A DNA stretch of 64,000 nt from Hyphomicrobiales bacterium 4NK60-0047b (GTDB lineage: Bacteria; Pseudomonadota; Alphaproteobacteria; Rhizobiales; HXMU1428-3), in NCBI GenBank assembly GCA_040367435.1, contig BAABWY010000002.1:310001-374000 (forward strand). Direction: 5' to 3'. This document shows, one piece after another, positions 35,670 through 43,666 of the stretch (position 1 is its first letter; every line of letters begins with the position of its first letter). The notes under the pieces are model-generated. The model searched no databases and was not told the DNA's origin. It saw only the letters and a list, made by a program, of their open reading frames with translations. Both the position numbers and the translations under genes were made by a program.

Positions 35670-36496
35670 CAACAAAAATTAATGCTGGAGTTATCGGCTG
35701 GCCGATTAAGCAATCTCGCTCACCTTTAATCCATGGCCATTGGTTACAAAAAAATCAAATTGACGGAACATATGAAAAAATTGCCGTGGACCCAGAGAGA
35801 TTAGAAAGCTTCATAAAAAGCCTAAAACAAAACAATTTATCTGGCCTCAATGTAACCGTTCCTCACAAAGAAATGGTTTTTAAATTTGCCGATCATGTAA
35901 CTGATGAGGCAAAAGCTATAGGTGCTGCTAATACACTTTGGTTTGAAAATGATAAATTAATTGCAGGAAATACAGATGCTTATGGATTTATTACACATCT
36001 AAAACAAAGCGCCCCATCTTGGCAAATCAATAAACCAGCCATGATATTAGGCGCTGGTGGTGCTGCCAGAGCCATTCTTTATGCTCTATTAAATGAGGGT
36101 GTTCCTGAGATTAAATTAACAAACAGAACAAAGAAGCGCGCAGAAAATCTAGCCAAAGAATTCGGCCCAAAAATTAAAGTCATTGAGTGGGAAGAAAAAG
36201 AAAATCATTTAGATGATTGTGGTTTATTAGTAAATTCAACGAGTTTAGGGATGACTGGAAGTGCTCCCTTGGACATGAATATTAACTCTCTACCAAAAAT
36301 AGCCACCTGTTATGACATCGTCTATGCCCCACTAGAAACTCAAATGCTAAAAGACGCAAATTCATTGGGGCTCGGTACAGTTGATGGCTTAGGGATGTTA
36401 TTACACCAAGCCGTCCCAGGCTTTGAAAAATGGTTTGGCTTTCGCCCAACTGTTACAGATGAACTACGTCAAATCATTTTAAACGATCTTAGATAA
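35666..36496 (+). CDS. aroE: Shikimate dehydrogenase
   Basis: It reduces 3-dehydroshikimate with NADPH in aromatic amino acid synthesis. The substrate part is KQSRSPLIHGHWLQ near residue 14, with the catalytic lysine in NVTVPHKE. The nucleotide-binding loop is GAGGAARAILYAL near 127, and VNSTSLGMTG follows near 190. At 276 aa it is normal. Coupled to maf by overlap. Confidence 0.94.
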   Translation: MTTKINAGVIGWPIKQSRSPLIHGHWLQKNQIDGTYEKIAVDPERLESFIKSLKQNNLSGLNVTVPHKEMVFKFADHVTDEAKAIGAANTLWFENDKLIAGNTDAYGFITHLKQSAPSWQINKPAMILGAGGAARAILYALLNEGVPEIKLTNRTKKRAENLAKEFGPKIKVIEWEEKENHLDDCGLLVNSTSLGMTGSAPLDMNINSLPKIATCYDIVYAPLETQMLKDANSLGLGTVDGLGMLLHQAVPGFEKWFGFRPTVTDELRQIILNDLR

Positions 36497-36508
36497 AGAG
36501 TAAAAAAT

Positions 36509-37135
36509 ATGCTGATCATTGGTCTCACTGGCTCCATTGCGATGGGAAAATCGACCGTAGCCAAAATGCTTGAAAAAAATGGTATTCCAATGATCAGTGC
36601 TGACCAAATTGTACATGATCTTTATGAAAAAGAAGCTGTTTCATTAATCGAAAAAGCCTTTCCAGGCACAACAGAGAATAATCAAGTGAACAGGGAAAAA
36701 CTCCTTGGATTAATTATAGAAGAAGAAGACGGTTTTAGAAAACTAGAAAAATTAATTCATCCTCTTGTCCGCCAAAAAGAGTGGGAGTTTATCAAAGAAA
36801 ATAAAGAAAAAGGCTCTGATCTGGTCGCCATAGAAATCCCTCTTCTTTTTGAAACAGGAGCTGATGAATTAATGGATGCAGTTTTACTTGCAAGCTCTCC
36901 ATCCGAGGTTCAAAAACAAAGAGTTATGGCCAGACCCGGTATGACGGAAGAAAAATTCAAAACACTTCTCGCCAAGCAAATGCCTGATGCAGAAAAAAGA
37001 GAAAAAGCCGACTTTATTGTTGATACATCCTGTTCTCTGGAAGAAACAGAAGATCAGTTGAAACAAATTATTGCTATAATTAAAAAGAATAAATCAAAAG
37101 CTTATGATCTTTGGCTGAATAGTGCAGATGCATAG
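36509..37135 (+). CDS. coaE: Dephospho-CoA kinase
   Basis: It phosphorylates dephospho-CoA, the last step of coenzyme A synthesis. The P-loop is GLTGSIAMGKSTVAKML at residues 5-21; ISADQIVHDLY, HPLVR and IPLLFETG follow. The last residues (SADA) and the TAG stop appear to lie in a degenerate short REP (37123-37150), so the C-terminal end is probably repeat-derived. It lies 12 bp after aroE. Confidence 0.94.
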   Translation: MLIIGLTGSIAMGKSTVAKMLEKNGIPMISADQIVHDLYEKEAVSLIEKAFPGTTENNQVNREKLLGLIIEEEDGFRKLEKLIHPLVRQKEWEFIKENKEKGSDLVAIEIPLLFETGADELMDAVLLASSPSEVQKQRVMARPGMTEEKFKTLLAKQMPDAEKREKADFIVDTSCSLEETEDQLKQIIAIIKKNKSKAYDLWLNSADA

Positions 37136-37150
37136 TGAGCAATCTAAGTA
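37123..37150 (+). repeat. Degenerate short REP at the 3' end of coaE
   Basis: TGCAGATGCATAGTGAGCA, then ATCTAAG, matches the short REP subtype seen at 4103 and 57681 (TGC, GATGC, TAGTG, GC and ATC blocks). It overlaps the final codons and stop of coaE. Confidence 0.6.
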
Positions 37151-37163
37151 AAATTAAACTGTA

Positions 37164-37278
37164 CGAAGAAGGAGCTCAGCCCTTTCGCGCTGAGGGACAT
37201 GGCAGCGTGAGCTGCCCGGCGCAAGCGCCGCCCCTCGGAGGCCTATGAGCTTCAGTTCATAGAATAGCCGTGAGAGAT
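37164..37278 (+). repeat. LSR copy B (full length)
   Basis: Hairpin 1 CTCAGC/GCTGAG, linker GGACATG, hairpin 2 GCAGC/GCTGC, hairpin 3 CGGCGC/GCGCCG, linker CTCGGAGG, hairpin 4 CTATGA/TCATAG, closing stem GGC/GCC and 3' end GTGAGAGA. Lies between coaE and dnaQ in the sense orientation. Confidence 0.92.
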
Positions 37279-37302
37279 AGAGAGTGAAATTATTCAGCGA
37301 TT

Positions 37303-37350
37303 AAGTCCGTAGGTAACAGCGACGGTTGCCTAGTGGGCAACTGAAGGAGC
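37303..37350 (+). repeat. 48-bp repeat unit containing a short REP, before dnaQ
   Basis: It is 46/48 identical to 44813-44860. The right part (37321-37350) is a short REP with GGTTGC, a TAGTGG loop and GCAAC, ending TGAAGGAGC. Its AAGGAG (37344-37349) lies 7 nt before the dnaQ ATG and is the only plausible Shine-Dalgarno sequence for that gene. Confidence 0.85.
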
Positions 37351-37356
37351 ACTAAA

Positions 37357-38052
37357 ATGAGAGAAATTGTACTTGATACAGAGACAACAGGTTTCAATGC
37401 TGATGGAGATGATAAAATCATTGAAATTGGCTGTGTTGAACTCATCAATTATATCCCATCAGGTGAAAACTATCACATCTATATCAACCCAAAGCGCGAT
37501 GTTCCAATTGAAGCTCAAAATGTTCACGGGATTACAACCGAATTTTTAAAAGACAAACCCCTGTTTCGCGAAATTGCAGATGGTTTTTTAGAGTTCATCC
37601 AAGAAGACACTCTCATAATTCACAATGCGTCTTTTGACATTGGCTTTTTAAACGCGGAATTAAAAAGAGTAAGACGCCCTATTCTTGAAATGAGCCGCGT
37701 GCTGGATACGTTGGCACTCGCAAGAAGAAAGTATCCAGCAGGCCCAAACAGTCTTGATGCCTTATGCCGCCGTTATAATATTGATAACTCAAACCGAACG
37801 TACCACGGTGCATTACTCGATAGTGAATTACTAGCTGAAGTCTATTTGGAATTAAGTGGTCAAAAACAAGCCAAACTTGAACTGGCCAATGAGAAAAAAT
37901 CAAGTGATGATCAGTTCATTAGTGAAGGTTCAAATAAAATCCAAGCAAGAGAAAATCAACTTCCCTCAAGGCTAACCACTGAAGAAGACACAGCCCATCA
38001 AGAATTTTTAAACAGCTTCAAAACAGACCCTCTTTGGAACAAATATTCTTAA
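37357..38052 (+). CDS. dnaQ: DNA polymerase III epsilon subunit (proofreading exonuclease)
   Basis: A 231-residue 3'-5' exonuclease of the DEDDh group. ExoI is LDTETTGFN (residues 6-14), ExoII IIHNASFDIGFLN near 88, and ExoIII YHGALLDSELLAEVYLEL near 147 with the catalytic His and Asp. The C-terminal tail (LTTEEDTAHQEFLNSF) is likely the contact with the alpha subunit. The start is fixed by AAGGAG at 7 nt, which is part of a short REP. It ends the origin-proximal operon. Confidence 0.94.
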   Translation: MREIVLDTETTGFNADGDDKIIEIGCVELINYIPSGENYHIYINPKRDVPIEAQNVHGITTEFLKDKPLFREIADGFLEFIQEDTLIIHNASFDIGFLNAELKRVRRPILEMSRVLDTLALARRKYPAGPNSLDALCRRYNIDNSNRTYHGALLDSELLAEVYLELSGQKQAKLELANEKKSSDDQFISEGSNKIQARENQLPSRLTTEEDTAHQEFLNSFKTDPLWNKYS

Positions 38053-38054
38053 AA

Positions 38055-38110
38055 TACCGCCCCTCAAAGTGCGCCGCTGCTACGCATTGGAATAGCTTGT
38101 GAGAGAAAAC
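38055..38110 (+). repeat. LSR copy M (3' remnant)
   Basis: Only the 3' third is present: ACCGCCCCTC, a loose hairpin 4 (GTGCG/CGCAT), GGAATAGC and the end TTGTGAGAGAAAAC. It lies directly after the dnaQ stop and about 18 bp before copy C. Confidence 0.65.
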
Positions 38111-38128
38111 ATCTCATAGTTCACAACA

Positions 38129-38290
38129 CGAAGAAGGAGCTCAGCCCTTTTCGGGTTGAGGGACATGGCGAAGCGCTAGCATAGCGCGGTGCACAAGATC
38201 AGCACGAGTGGAGCTTTGCGAGTACGGATAAGCTGATCGCAAGAAAATACCGCCCTAACGGAGGTCCTGCCGCTTTTAGTGGCAGAATAG
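38129..38290 (+). repeat. LSR copy C with a foreign hairpin inserted in hairpin 3
   Basis: The 5' end CGAAGAAGGAG, hairpin 1 (CTCAGCCC/GGGTTGAG) and GGACATGGC are normal. At hairpin 3 an insert of about 60 bp, with its own 7-bp stem GATCAGC/GCTGATC (about 38198-38238), interrupts the repeat before it resumes with CCGCCCTAACGGAGG and hairpin 4 (CTGCCGC/GTGGCAG). The 3' end is cut at GAATAG, where a short REP follows. Confidence 0.8.
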
Positions 38291-38292
38291 TA

Positions 38293-38324
38293 GGCGCGGT
38301 TGCTGATGGGCAACCTGAAGCGCC
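38293..38324 (+). repeat. Short REP joined to the 3' end of LSR copy C
   Basis: Outer arms GGCGC (38293-38297) and GCGCC (38320-38324), inner GGTTGC/GCAACC, loop TGATGG, bulge TGAA. It starts right after GAATAG-TAG and replaces the usual GCCGTGAGAGA of the large repeat. Confidence 0.9.
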
Positions 38325-38344
38325 ATTATAAAATTTGAGTTAAA

Positions 38345-38824
38345 TTAAGCATTACCTGCTGTTGCTTCAGTCTGTTTTCGCTGTTGGTAAAGACTGGCAA
38401 AATCAATCGGATCAAGTAAAAGCGGAGGAAATCCACCTTCATGCGTCATGTCTGAAACAATACGGCGTAAAAACGGGAAAAGAATAGACGGGCAGTTAAT
38501 TAGCAATAAAGGCTCAAGAGCATCAGCTGGAATATTCTTTACATTAAAAGCACCCGCATAAACCGCCTCAACAACATAAATGGCGCCATCATCATTCGTG
38601 GCGTTGCCTTTAAGCTCAATAGCGCTTTCATAAACATCTTCGTCAAGCTTTTTGACACTTACATTCAAATCAATTTGAAGGTTCGGGTTTTCACCAGGCG
38701 CTTTTAAGGACTTAGGCGCTTTTGGGCTTTCAAATGAAAAATCTTTTAAATATTGTCCAAGAACTTGAATACTTGGCTGTGCAGCACCGCCATCAGCACC
38801 CGCACCATTTTGTTCATCAGCCAT
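38345..38824 (-). CDS. secB: Protein-export chaperone SecB
   Basis: A 159-residue tetrameric chaperone that keeps preproteins unfolded for SecA. IQVLGQYLKDFSFESPKAP near residue 19, LNVSVKKLDEDVYE, and CPSILFPFLRRIVSDMTHEG-type residues near 110 are diagnostic, as is GGFPPLLLDPIDFASLY near the end. The N-terminal extension is Gly/Ala-rich. It is convergent with dnaQ. Confidence 0.95.
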   Translation of the reverse strand: MADEQNGAGADGGAAQPSIQVLGQYLKDFSFESPKAPKSLKAPGENPNLQIDLNVSVKKLDEDVYESAIELKGNATNDDGAIYVVEAVYAGAFNVKNIPADALEPLLLINCPSILFPFLRRIVSDMTHEGGFPPLLLDPIDFASLYQQRKQTEATAGNA

Positions 38825-39009
38825 TAGTTAGCACCTCTAAAATCATTGAAAAAATTGAAAAAAGACCAGTATGATCCTTATTCATCCAGCTAACACGCAA
38901 AGATCGTTTTGGCAAGAAACGAATGAAATTCAAATTTGACTTAATCAGATTTAGTTTATCTAGGCACTAAAAGTTAATAGAGTTTATTCAGCACTGATAA
39001 TCAAAAAAA

Positions 39010-39576
39010 TCAATTTACATTCATCGATAAAATAAGTTGGGTCGAAATACCAAATAGGGCCAAAAGACTAATACTCATAAATAGTCCCCGTAAATTTTCA
39101 TTTCCAGAAATGTAACTGTATGTATAGCCAAGACGAGCAAGCGGGAAGCTTAAGCACCAAATCCAGGTTGAAAGGTTCGAAGCCGAAACAAGTAATAAAA
39201 TGAAAGCTAGAGCAATAAAATAAATTGTATTTTCAGTAGTATTACGATGAGCATTATGTCTTTTTTCTATTTCCCTAACACCTACAATTGGAGCATCTTC
39301 AGGCGTCACATTATTTTTATCTCTCTCTTCAGGCGTAGCAAACATATTAAACTCAACTCGCGTAAGTTCAGTTGTTGTCATAAGCCAAGTATGATTGATA
39401 ATTAAAAGTAAAACAGCAATCGTGAATGCTTGAATTTGACTGATGTTAGGTAAGGCAACCAAAATCGGATTAATGTCTAGGATAAAAAAATTAACACCTA
39501 AAGCAATTAAAATAAGTACAAAAGGGTAAAGCGTAATCATGGTGATGACCGCTAATTTGTTCTTTTTTTCTTTCAT
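39010..39576 (-). CDS. MAPEG-family membrane protein
   Basis: A 188-residue protein with four helices, related to microsomal glutathione transferase-type proteins (PF01124). REIEKRHNAHRNTTENTIYF near residue 100 corresponds to the family's loop before helix 2, and FPLARLGYTYSYI near 145 is a good match to its RxxY region. The enzymatic role is unknown here. It lies 23 bp downstream of fxsA on the minus strand and is probably co-transcribed. Confidence 0.85.
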   Translation of the reverse strand: MKEKKNKLAVITMITLYPFVLILIALGVNFFILDINPILVALPNISQIQAFTIAVLLLIINHTWLMTTTELTRVEFNMFATPEERDKNNVTPEDAPIVGVREIEKRHNAHRNTTENTIYFIALAFILLLVSASNLSTWIWCLSFPLARLGYTYSYISGNENLRGLFMSISLLALFGISTQLILSMNVN

Positions 39577-39599
39577 AAAATAATTTCCAGCTAATAAAA

Positions 39600-40214
39600 T
39601 TACTTATGCTTATTCCCTAAATCTTCATTATCATTCCAGGGAGATCCTAAACGAGATTTATCAGAAGGTTTTTTAGATTTTTGAGTGTCTGCTTCAGTAA
39701 ACTCACCATCAATAATCGGCCCATCATCCATATCATTCATTGAATTAGAATGATCTCTTCTATGGTCGTCCTGAAAATGAGTATCTTGAAAGTCATCTGA
39801 GCTATGTTGTGAGTTAGTGCCAGAGAAGGAAGCACCATTGGCAAAAAATGTGGTGCGGGGCAAAATATATTTTTTAAAAACGGTCGTTGCTAAAGTACGC
39901 CTGAAGGGCGGAATAAAGAGTAAAAAACCAAAAATATCTGTGAAAAATCCTGGCGTAAGAAGCAAAGCACCGGCAATTGCCAAGCAAATTCCATCAATCA
40001 TCTCATCAACCGGGATCTTACCTTCTTGAATCATCGACTGAGTGCGAAATAGAACAGCCATACCCTGGTGACGCAAAAGCATAGATCCAGCAATGGCTGT
40101 CAAAATAACAACACCAAGCGTTGGCCATAGACCTATTAAAGAACCAATTTGCATAAAACCGATAATTTCAAGTATCGGAACAAACAAGAATAAAGCAAAA
40201 AAGACCAAACCCAT
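39600..40214 (-). CDS. fxsA: FxsA-family membrane protein
   Basis: A 204-residue protein with three or four helices. Its N-terminus (FLFVPILEIIGFMQIGSLIG) and the GALLLTPGFFTDIFGFLLFI and PPFRR segments define the FxsA/YtzA family. In E. coli FxsA limits phage F exclusion. The C-terminal third is hydrophilic and His/Asp/Asn-rich (NMNDMDDGPIIDGEF). It is divergent from the Tim44-like gene. Confidence 0.9.
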   Translation of the reverse strand: MGLVFFALFLFVPILEIIGFMQIGSLIGLWPTLGVVILTAIAGSMLLRHQGMAVLFRTQSMIQEGKIPVDEMIDGICLAIAGALLLTPGFFTDIFGFLLFIPPFRRTLATTVFKKYILPRTTFFANGASFSGTNSQHSSDDFQDTHFQDDHRRDHSNSMNDMDDGPIIDGEFTEADTQKSKKPSDKSRLGSPWNDNEDLGNKHK

Positions 40215-40566
40215 CAGGTAAAAACCTCAGTTAAACGGTAAATTACATCAAATATAGAATTTAAAGAGTTATAAATTATATAAACTTAGATTCTTCTTTT
40301 TAAAGTGTTGAATGAACGAATAAATCTCACAATCAAATCCAAGTCATATATTTGCCAAAGCAAAGAATAATGATAAGAAAGATGACTGTCAGTTTTTATA
40401 TCAGAAATCAAAATGATGAAATAAAACACTTTCCTACATAAGAGACATATGGAAAATAAGAACAAACAACTTATATATTATGTCACATTGTATAATCAAC
40501 GAACAATGATCATCTGATCATTGAAAATTTTAAGACGAAACGACCAAATAGGGTACAGGCAAAAAA
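40215..40566. other. Divergent promoter region between fxsA and the Tim44-like gene
   Basis: A 352-bp AT-rich gap. It carries a perfect 9-bp inverted repeat, CAATGATCA-TC-TGATCATTG, at 40504-40523, ending 43 bp before the Tim44-like ATG. No repeat element is present. Confidence 0.55.
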
Positions 40567-41283
40567 ATGGACAATAACGGCTTGGATATTGTTAGTGTAA
40601 TATTTTTAGGTATAGCAGTCGTGATATTTTTATATCTACGCAGCATTCTAGGTAGCCGAACAGGCAATGAACGTCCCTATAATCCAGATACATCTGATCA
40701 AACACAGTCAAAACGAGATGACAATGTTGTCTCAATGCCAAATCATCATCGTGAAAACAGAGAACAAGCACCTGAACAACCTGAAGTCGATATTGATGAT
40801 CAAATTAGAAAATACGCTCAAGATGAGACTGTTTTAAGCACTGGCCTGCATGAAATTGCAAATGCAGATAAGAATTTTGACCCAGAACAATTTATGCAAG
40901 GTGCTGAACGTGCCTATGAAATGATCATCACTGCATTTTCAGAAGGTGACAAACGAACCTTAAAAAAACTACTTGCTAAAGACGTATTAACCGGGTTTTC
41001 AGCTGCGATTGATGAGCGTGAAAGCAAAGGTCAAAGCATGGCAACTCAATTCATAGGGTTTGATAAAGCTACAATGCTGGAAGCTGAAATTGATAATAAA
41101 CAATCAGAAATCACAGTGAAGTTTAAGTCGTCTCTTATCAGAACAGTCTATGGCTCTGAAGGTGAAATCATTGAAGGTGATGAAAAAGAAATAGATAAAG
41201 TCACAGATATTTGGACATTTGCTCGCGCAGCAAATGGCCGCGATCCAAACTGGAAATTGATCGCAACTGAATCAGAATCATAA
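40567..41283 (+). CDS. Tim44-like inner-membrane protein
   Basis: A 238-residue protein. One N-terminal membrane helix (VSVIFLGIAVVIFLYLRSIL) is followed by a charged linker and a Tim44-like domain from about residue 95 (FMQGAERAYEMIITAFSEG, TLKKLLAKDVLTGFSAAIDE and VTDIWTFARAANGRDPNWKL). This domain is shared with the mitochondrial import motor subunit. In alphaproteobacteria the gene regularly lies between fxsA/secB and mltA, as here, and it is annotated as the Tim44/TimA family adaptor. It is 4 bp from mltA. Confidence 0.9.
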   Translation: MDNNGLDIVSVIFLGIAVVIFLYLRSILGSRTGNERPYNPDTSDQTQSKRDDNVVSMPNHHRENREQAPEQPEVDIDDQIRKYAQDETVLSTGLHEIANADKNFDPEQFMQGAERAYEMIITAFSEGDKRTLKKLLAKDVLTGFSAAIDERESKGQSMATQFIGFDKATMLEAEIDNKQSEITVKFKSSLIRTVYGSEGEIIEGDEKEIDKVTDIWTFARAANGRDPNWKLIATESES

Positions 41284-41287
41284 AAAA

Positions 41288-42559
41288 ATGGAAAAAAGCC
41301 GGTTTCCTCTTCTTTTAAAACGTTTAAGAGAAAACAATTTTTTAAAAAAAAGAGGATTTGTTATGGGGGGACTGGCTGGCTTTATTCTTGGATTTTTCTC
41401 ACTCCTGTTTTTCTACCCAGATTACAGTACGAACAATCGTTCAGAAATTAACGAGCAAAAAGCTTCAAAACGAATACTTAAATTGAAGGTAAAAAGAAGA
41501 ACAATGAAGCTAAGACCCGTTAGGTTTCAAACGTTGCGTGGCTGGCAACAAGATGATCATTTAGCAGCCTTCAAAGCATTTCAAAAAAGTTGCAGATATT
41601 TTCTTACCAAACAACTTCGCTCCCACTCATCAGTTAATCTCAAGCGATTTGAAATTTGCAAAAAAGCAGTACGCTTGAATTTAACTCACAAATCTCAAGC
41701 AAAAAAATTCTTCGAAACGAACTTTCGGCCCCACCGTGTTCTATCATCCAGATCTCTTCTCACGGGCTATTATGAACCCGAAATCAAGGGCTCAAGGATA
41801 AGGTCAGATGAGTACAATATCCCCGTATATAAGCGTCCGACAGATTTGGTATCTCTTATCAATGATAAGGACCGTGCTGCAAAAAACCATCAACTCACCT
41901 TCATGCGCAAAAAGGGTGAAAAACTCGAGCCGTTCCCAACAAGAGAAATGATCGAAGAAGGTGCCTTAAATAACAAAGGCCTTGAGCTTTTGTTTTTAAA
42001 AGATCAGGTTGATAGTTTCTTTATGCACATTCAAGGGTCTGCACGTATTAAACTGGATGACGGATCATACATTCGAATTGGCTATGACGGTAAAAATGGT
42101 CATCCCTATTCATCAATCGGCCAACATTTGAAAAAGGCCTATAAGTTCAGCGGTGAGCAATTAAAATTAGAATCTGTGAAACAATGGCTACGGGACAATA
42201 AGTCAGAAGGCCAAAAGGTCATGTGGCATAATAAGTCATATATTTTCTTTCGCGAATTGAATGATGCACAAGCAGCTGACGGCCCTTTGGGCGCTGAAGG
42301 CGTGAACCTTAGCCCACGTAGAAGCTTGGCTGTTGATGGCAGCTATCATCAGTTAGGGCTTCCGATCTGGCTAGATGTTGGCAGTTTAAGCCATCACGGA
42401 AATTCAGGCTTTCATCATTTGATGATTGCACAAGATGTTGGGTCCGCTATTAAAGGACCAGTACGCGGTGACATATATTGGGGCTCAGGCGACAAAGCCG
42501 GACTCTTAGCCGGTGGCACAAAGCACAAAGGCCAATTCACAATCCTTTTACCGCGTTAA
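41288..42559 (+). CDS. mltA: Membrane-bound lytic murein transglycosylase A
   Basis: A 423-residue enzyme that cuts the glycan strand with formation of 1,6-anhydromuramic acid. One N-terminal membrane anchor (about residues 25-47, GGLAGFILGFFSLLFF) replaces the usual lipoprotein signal. LLTGYYEPEIKGS and VDSFFMHIQGSARI belong to the MltA domain. The 3D domain near the C-terminus contains LPIWLDVG and AQDVGSAIKGPVRGDIYWGS with the catalytic Asp. It is adjacent to the Tim44-like gene and smr. Confidence 0.93.
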   Translation: MEKSRFPLLLKRLRENNFLKKRGFVMGGLAGFILGFFSLLFFYPDYSTNNRSEINEQKASKRILKLKVKRRTMKLRPVRFQTLRGWQQDDHLAAFKAFQKSCRYFLTKQLRSHSSVNLKRFEICKKAVRLNLTHKSQAKKFFETNFRPHRVLSSRSLLTGYYEPEIKGSRIRSDEYNIPVYKRPTDLVSLINDKDRAAKNHQLTFMRKKGEKLEPFPTREMIEEGALNNKGLELLFLKDQVDSFFMHIQGSARIKLDDGSYIRIGYDGKNGHPYSSIGQHLKKAYKFSGEQLKLESVKQWLRDNKSEGQKVMWHNKSYIFFRELNDAQAADGPLGAEGVNLSPRRSLAVDGSYHQLGLPIWLDVGSLSHHGNSGFHHLMIAQDVGSAIKGPVRGDIYWGSGDKAGLLAGGTKHKGQFTILLPR

Positions 42560-42613
42560 TAATTATACAAAAAAGCAATTATAATTCTCTAGTAATCTTA
42601 TATAATCATAAGT

Positions 42614-43462
42614 ATGTCTAAGAAAGATGATCATACAGGCCTCAGTTCTGAAGATGCCGCCCTATGGGAAAAAGTCACCAGAACTCTGTCTTCTTTTGGC
42701 TCAAAAGCAAAAAGTAAAAAAGATAAAATATCTTCAAAAACCCAGCCCAAAACAGCATCAGTTAGTGAAGCCCAAGATCAGTTAACGAACCAAGAAGACT
42801 TTGCAGCGCTTTTATCAGAACAACAAAGTTCTAAAGAACAAAATAGTGAAATCACAAACCAGGTTGCAATATCTGAAGATGAATTGAAAAGCACTTCAGT
42901 AAAACAAAATAAGAAAAATCCAACACCAGCACCAACAAGAGAAGATTTCGCCGCACTGCTAGATGATCCAAATGCAGTAATTTCTACTGATAAATCTGCT
43001 AAGTCAGAAAAAAACCAAAAAACCAAACCATTCATGCCTCCCTTTAGTCCGTCTACAAATCAAAGCCAGGATAAAAAATCACAACCAACCATCGAGAGCT
43101 TCAATCAAAGAGATGCACGAAATATTTCCTCTGGCAAACAAACCATCGATGCAGCCATTGATTTACATGGTTTGACACAAGCCCAGGCAGAAACAGCCTT
43201 AAAAACCTTTTTAAAGCGTGCTCACTTGGATAATAAAAAAACGGTTTTGGTGATTACCGGCAAAGGTCAGAGACGAAAATCAGACGAAAGATCCTTTGAG
43301 CTGGGGGCACCAGAGCCAGGAATTATTAAAAGATCAGTACCAAATTGGCTCGATGATATGCCAGATGTGGTTTTAAGCTACACCACCAGCCATTCAAGAC
43401 ATGGCGGTGAAGGCGCGCTGTATGTTCGCTTGAGACGCTTTTCAAAACCTGGTCAGTATTAA
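42614..43462 (+). CDS. Smr/MutS2-type domain protein
   Basis: A 282-residue protein. The first 175 residues are low-complexity (Ser/Lys/Gln/Thr-rich) and include two copies of an EDFAALL segment (NQEDFAALLSEQ, REDFAALLDDP). The C-terminal Smr domain is complete: AAIDLHGLTQAQAETAL, TVLVITGKGQRR, and SRHGGEGALYVRLRR. Smr domains are nicking nucleases or RNA endonucleases. It is in the mltA-smr order typical of Rhizobiales. Confidence 0.92.
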   Translation: MSKKDDHTGLSSEDAALWEKVTRTLSSFGSKAKSKKDKISSKTQPKTASVSEAQDQLTNQEDFAALLSEQQSSKEQNSEITNQVAISEDELKSTSVKQNKKNPTPAPTREDFAALLDDPNAVISTDKSAKSEKNQKTKPFMPPFSPSTNQSQDKKSQPTIESFNQRDARNISSGKQTIDAAIDLHGLTQAQAETALKTFLKRAHLDNKKTVLVITGKGQRRKSDERSFELGAPEPGIIKRSVPNWLDDMPDVVLSYTTSHSRHGGEGALYVRLRRFSKPGQY

Positions 43463-43550
43463 CCTCACAAATTCGTTATCAGCAGCCAATTTGATAAAAA
43501 ATTAACCTAGAAAATTGATAATGAGCTTCATAGACGCACTACTAAACAGT

Positions 43551-43651
43551 GCGGCTGCTAGTGCGGATGCTCTGTGGGCATCTGAAGCAAAGAAAAGGCA
43601 ACCTGAAGCGCAACTAAAACAGCGCGGTTGCTGGTGGGCAACCTGAAGCGC
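43551..43651 (+). repeat. Array of short REPs, one split by another
   Basis: An outer copy starts GCGGCTGCTAG (43551-43561) and resumes GGCAACCTGAAGCGC (43597-43611). Inserted after its loop TAG is a complete second copy (43562-43589; TGC/GCA outer arms, GATGC/GCATC inner). A third complete copy follows at 43622-43651 (GCGC outer arms, GGTTGC/GCAACC inner). The tail GGCAACCTGAAGCGCAAC is therefore seen twice. Confidence 0.85.
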
Positions 43652-43666
43652 AACTAAAAGAGAGCG

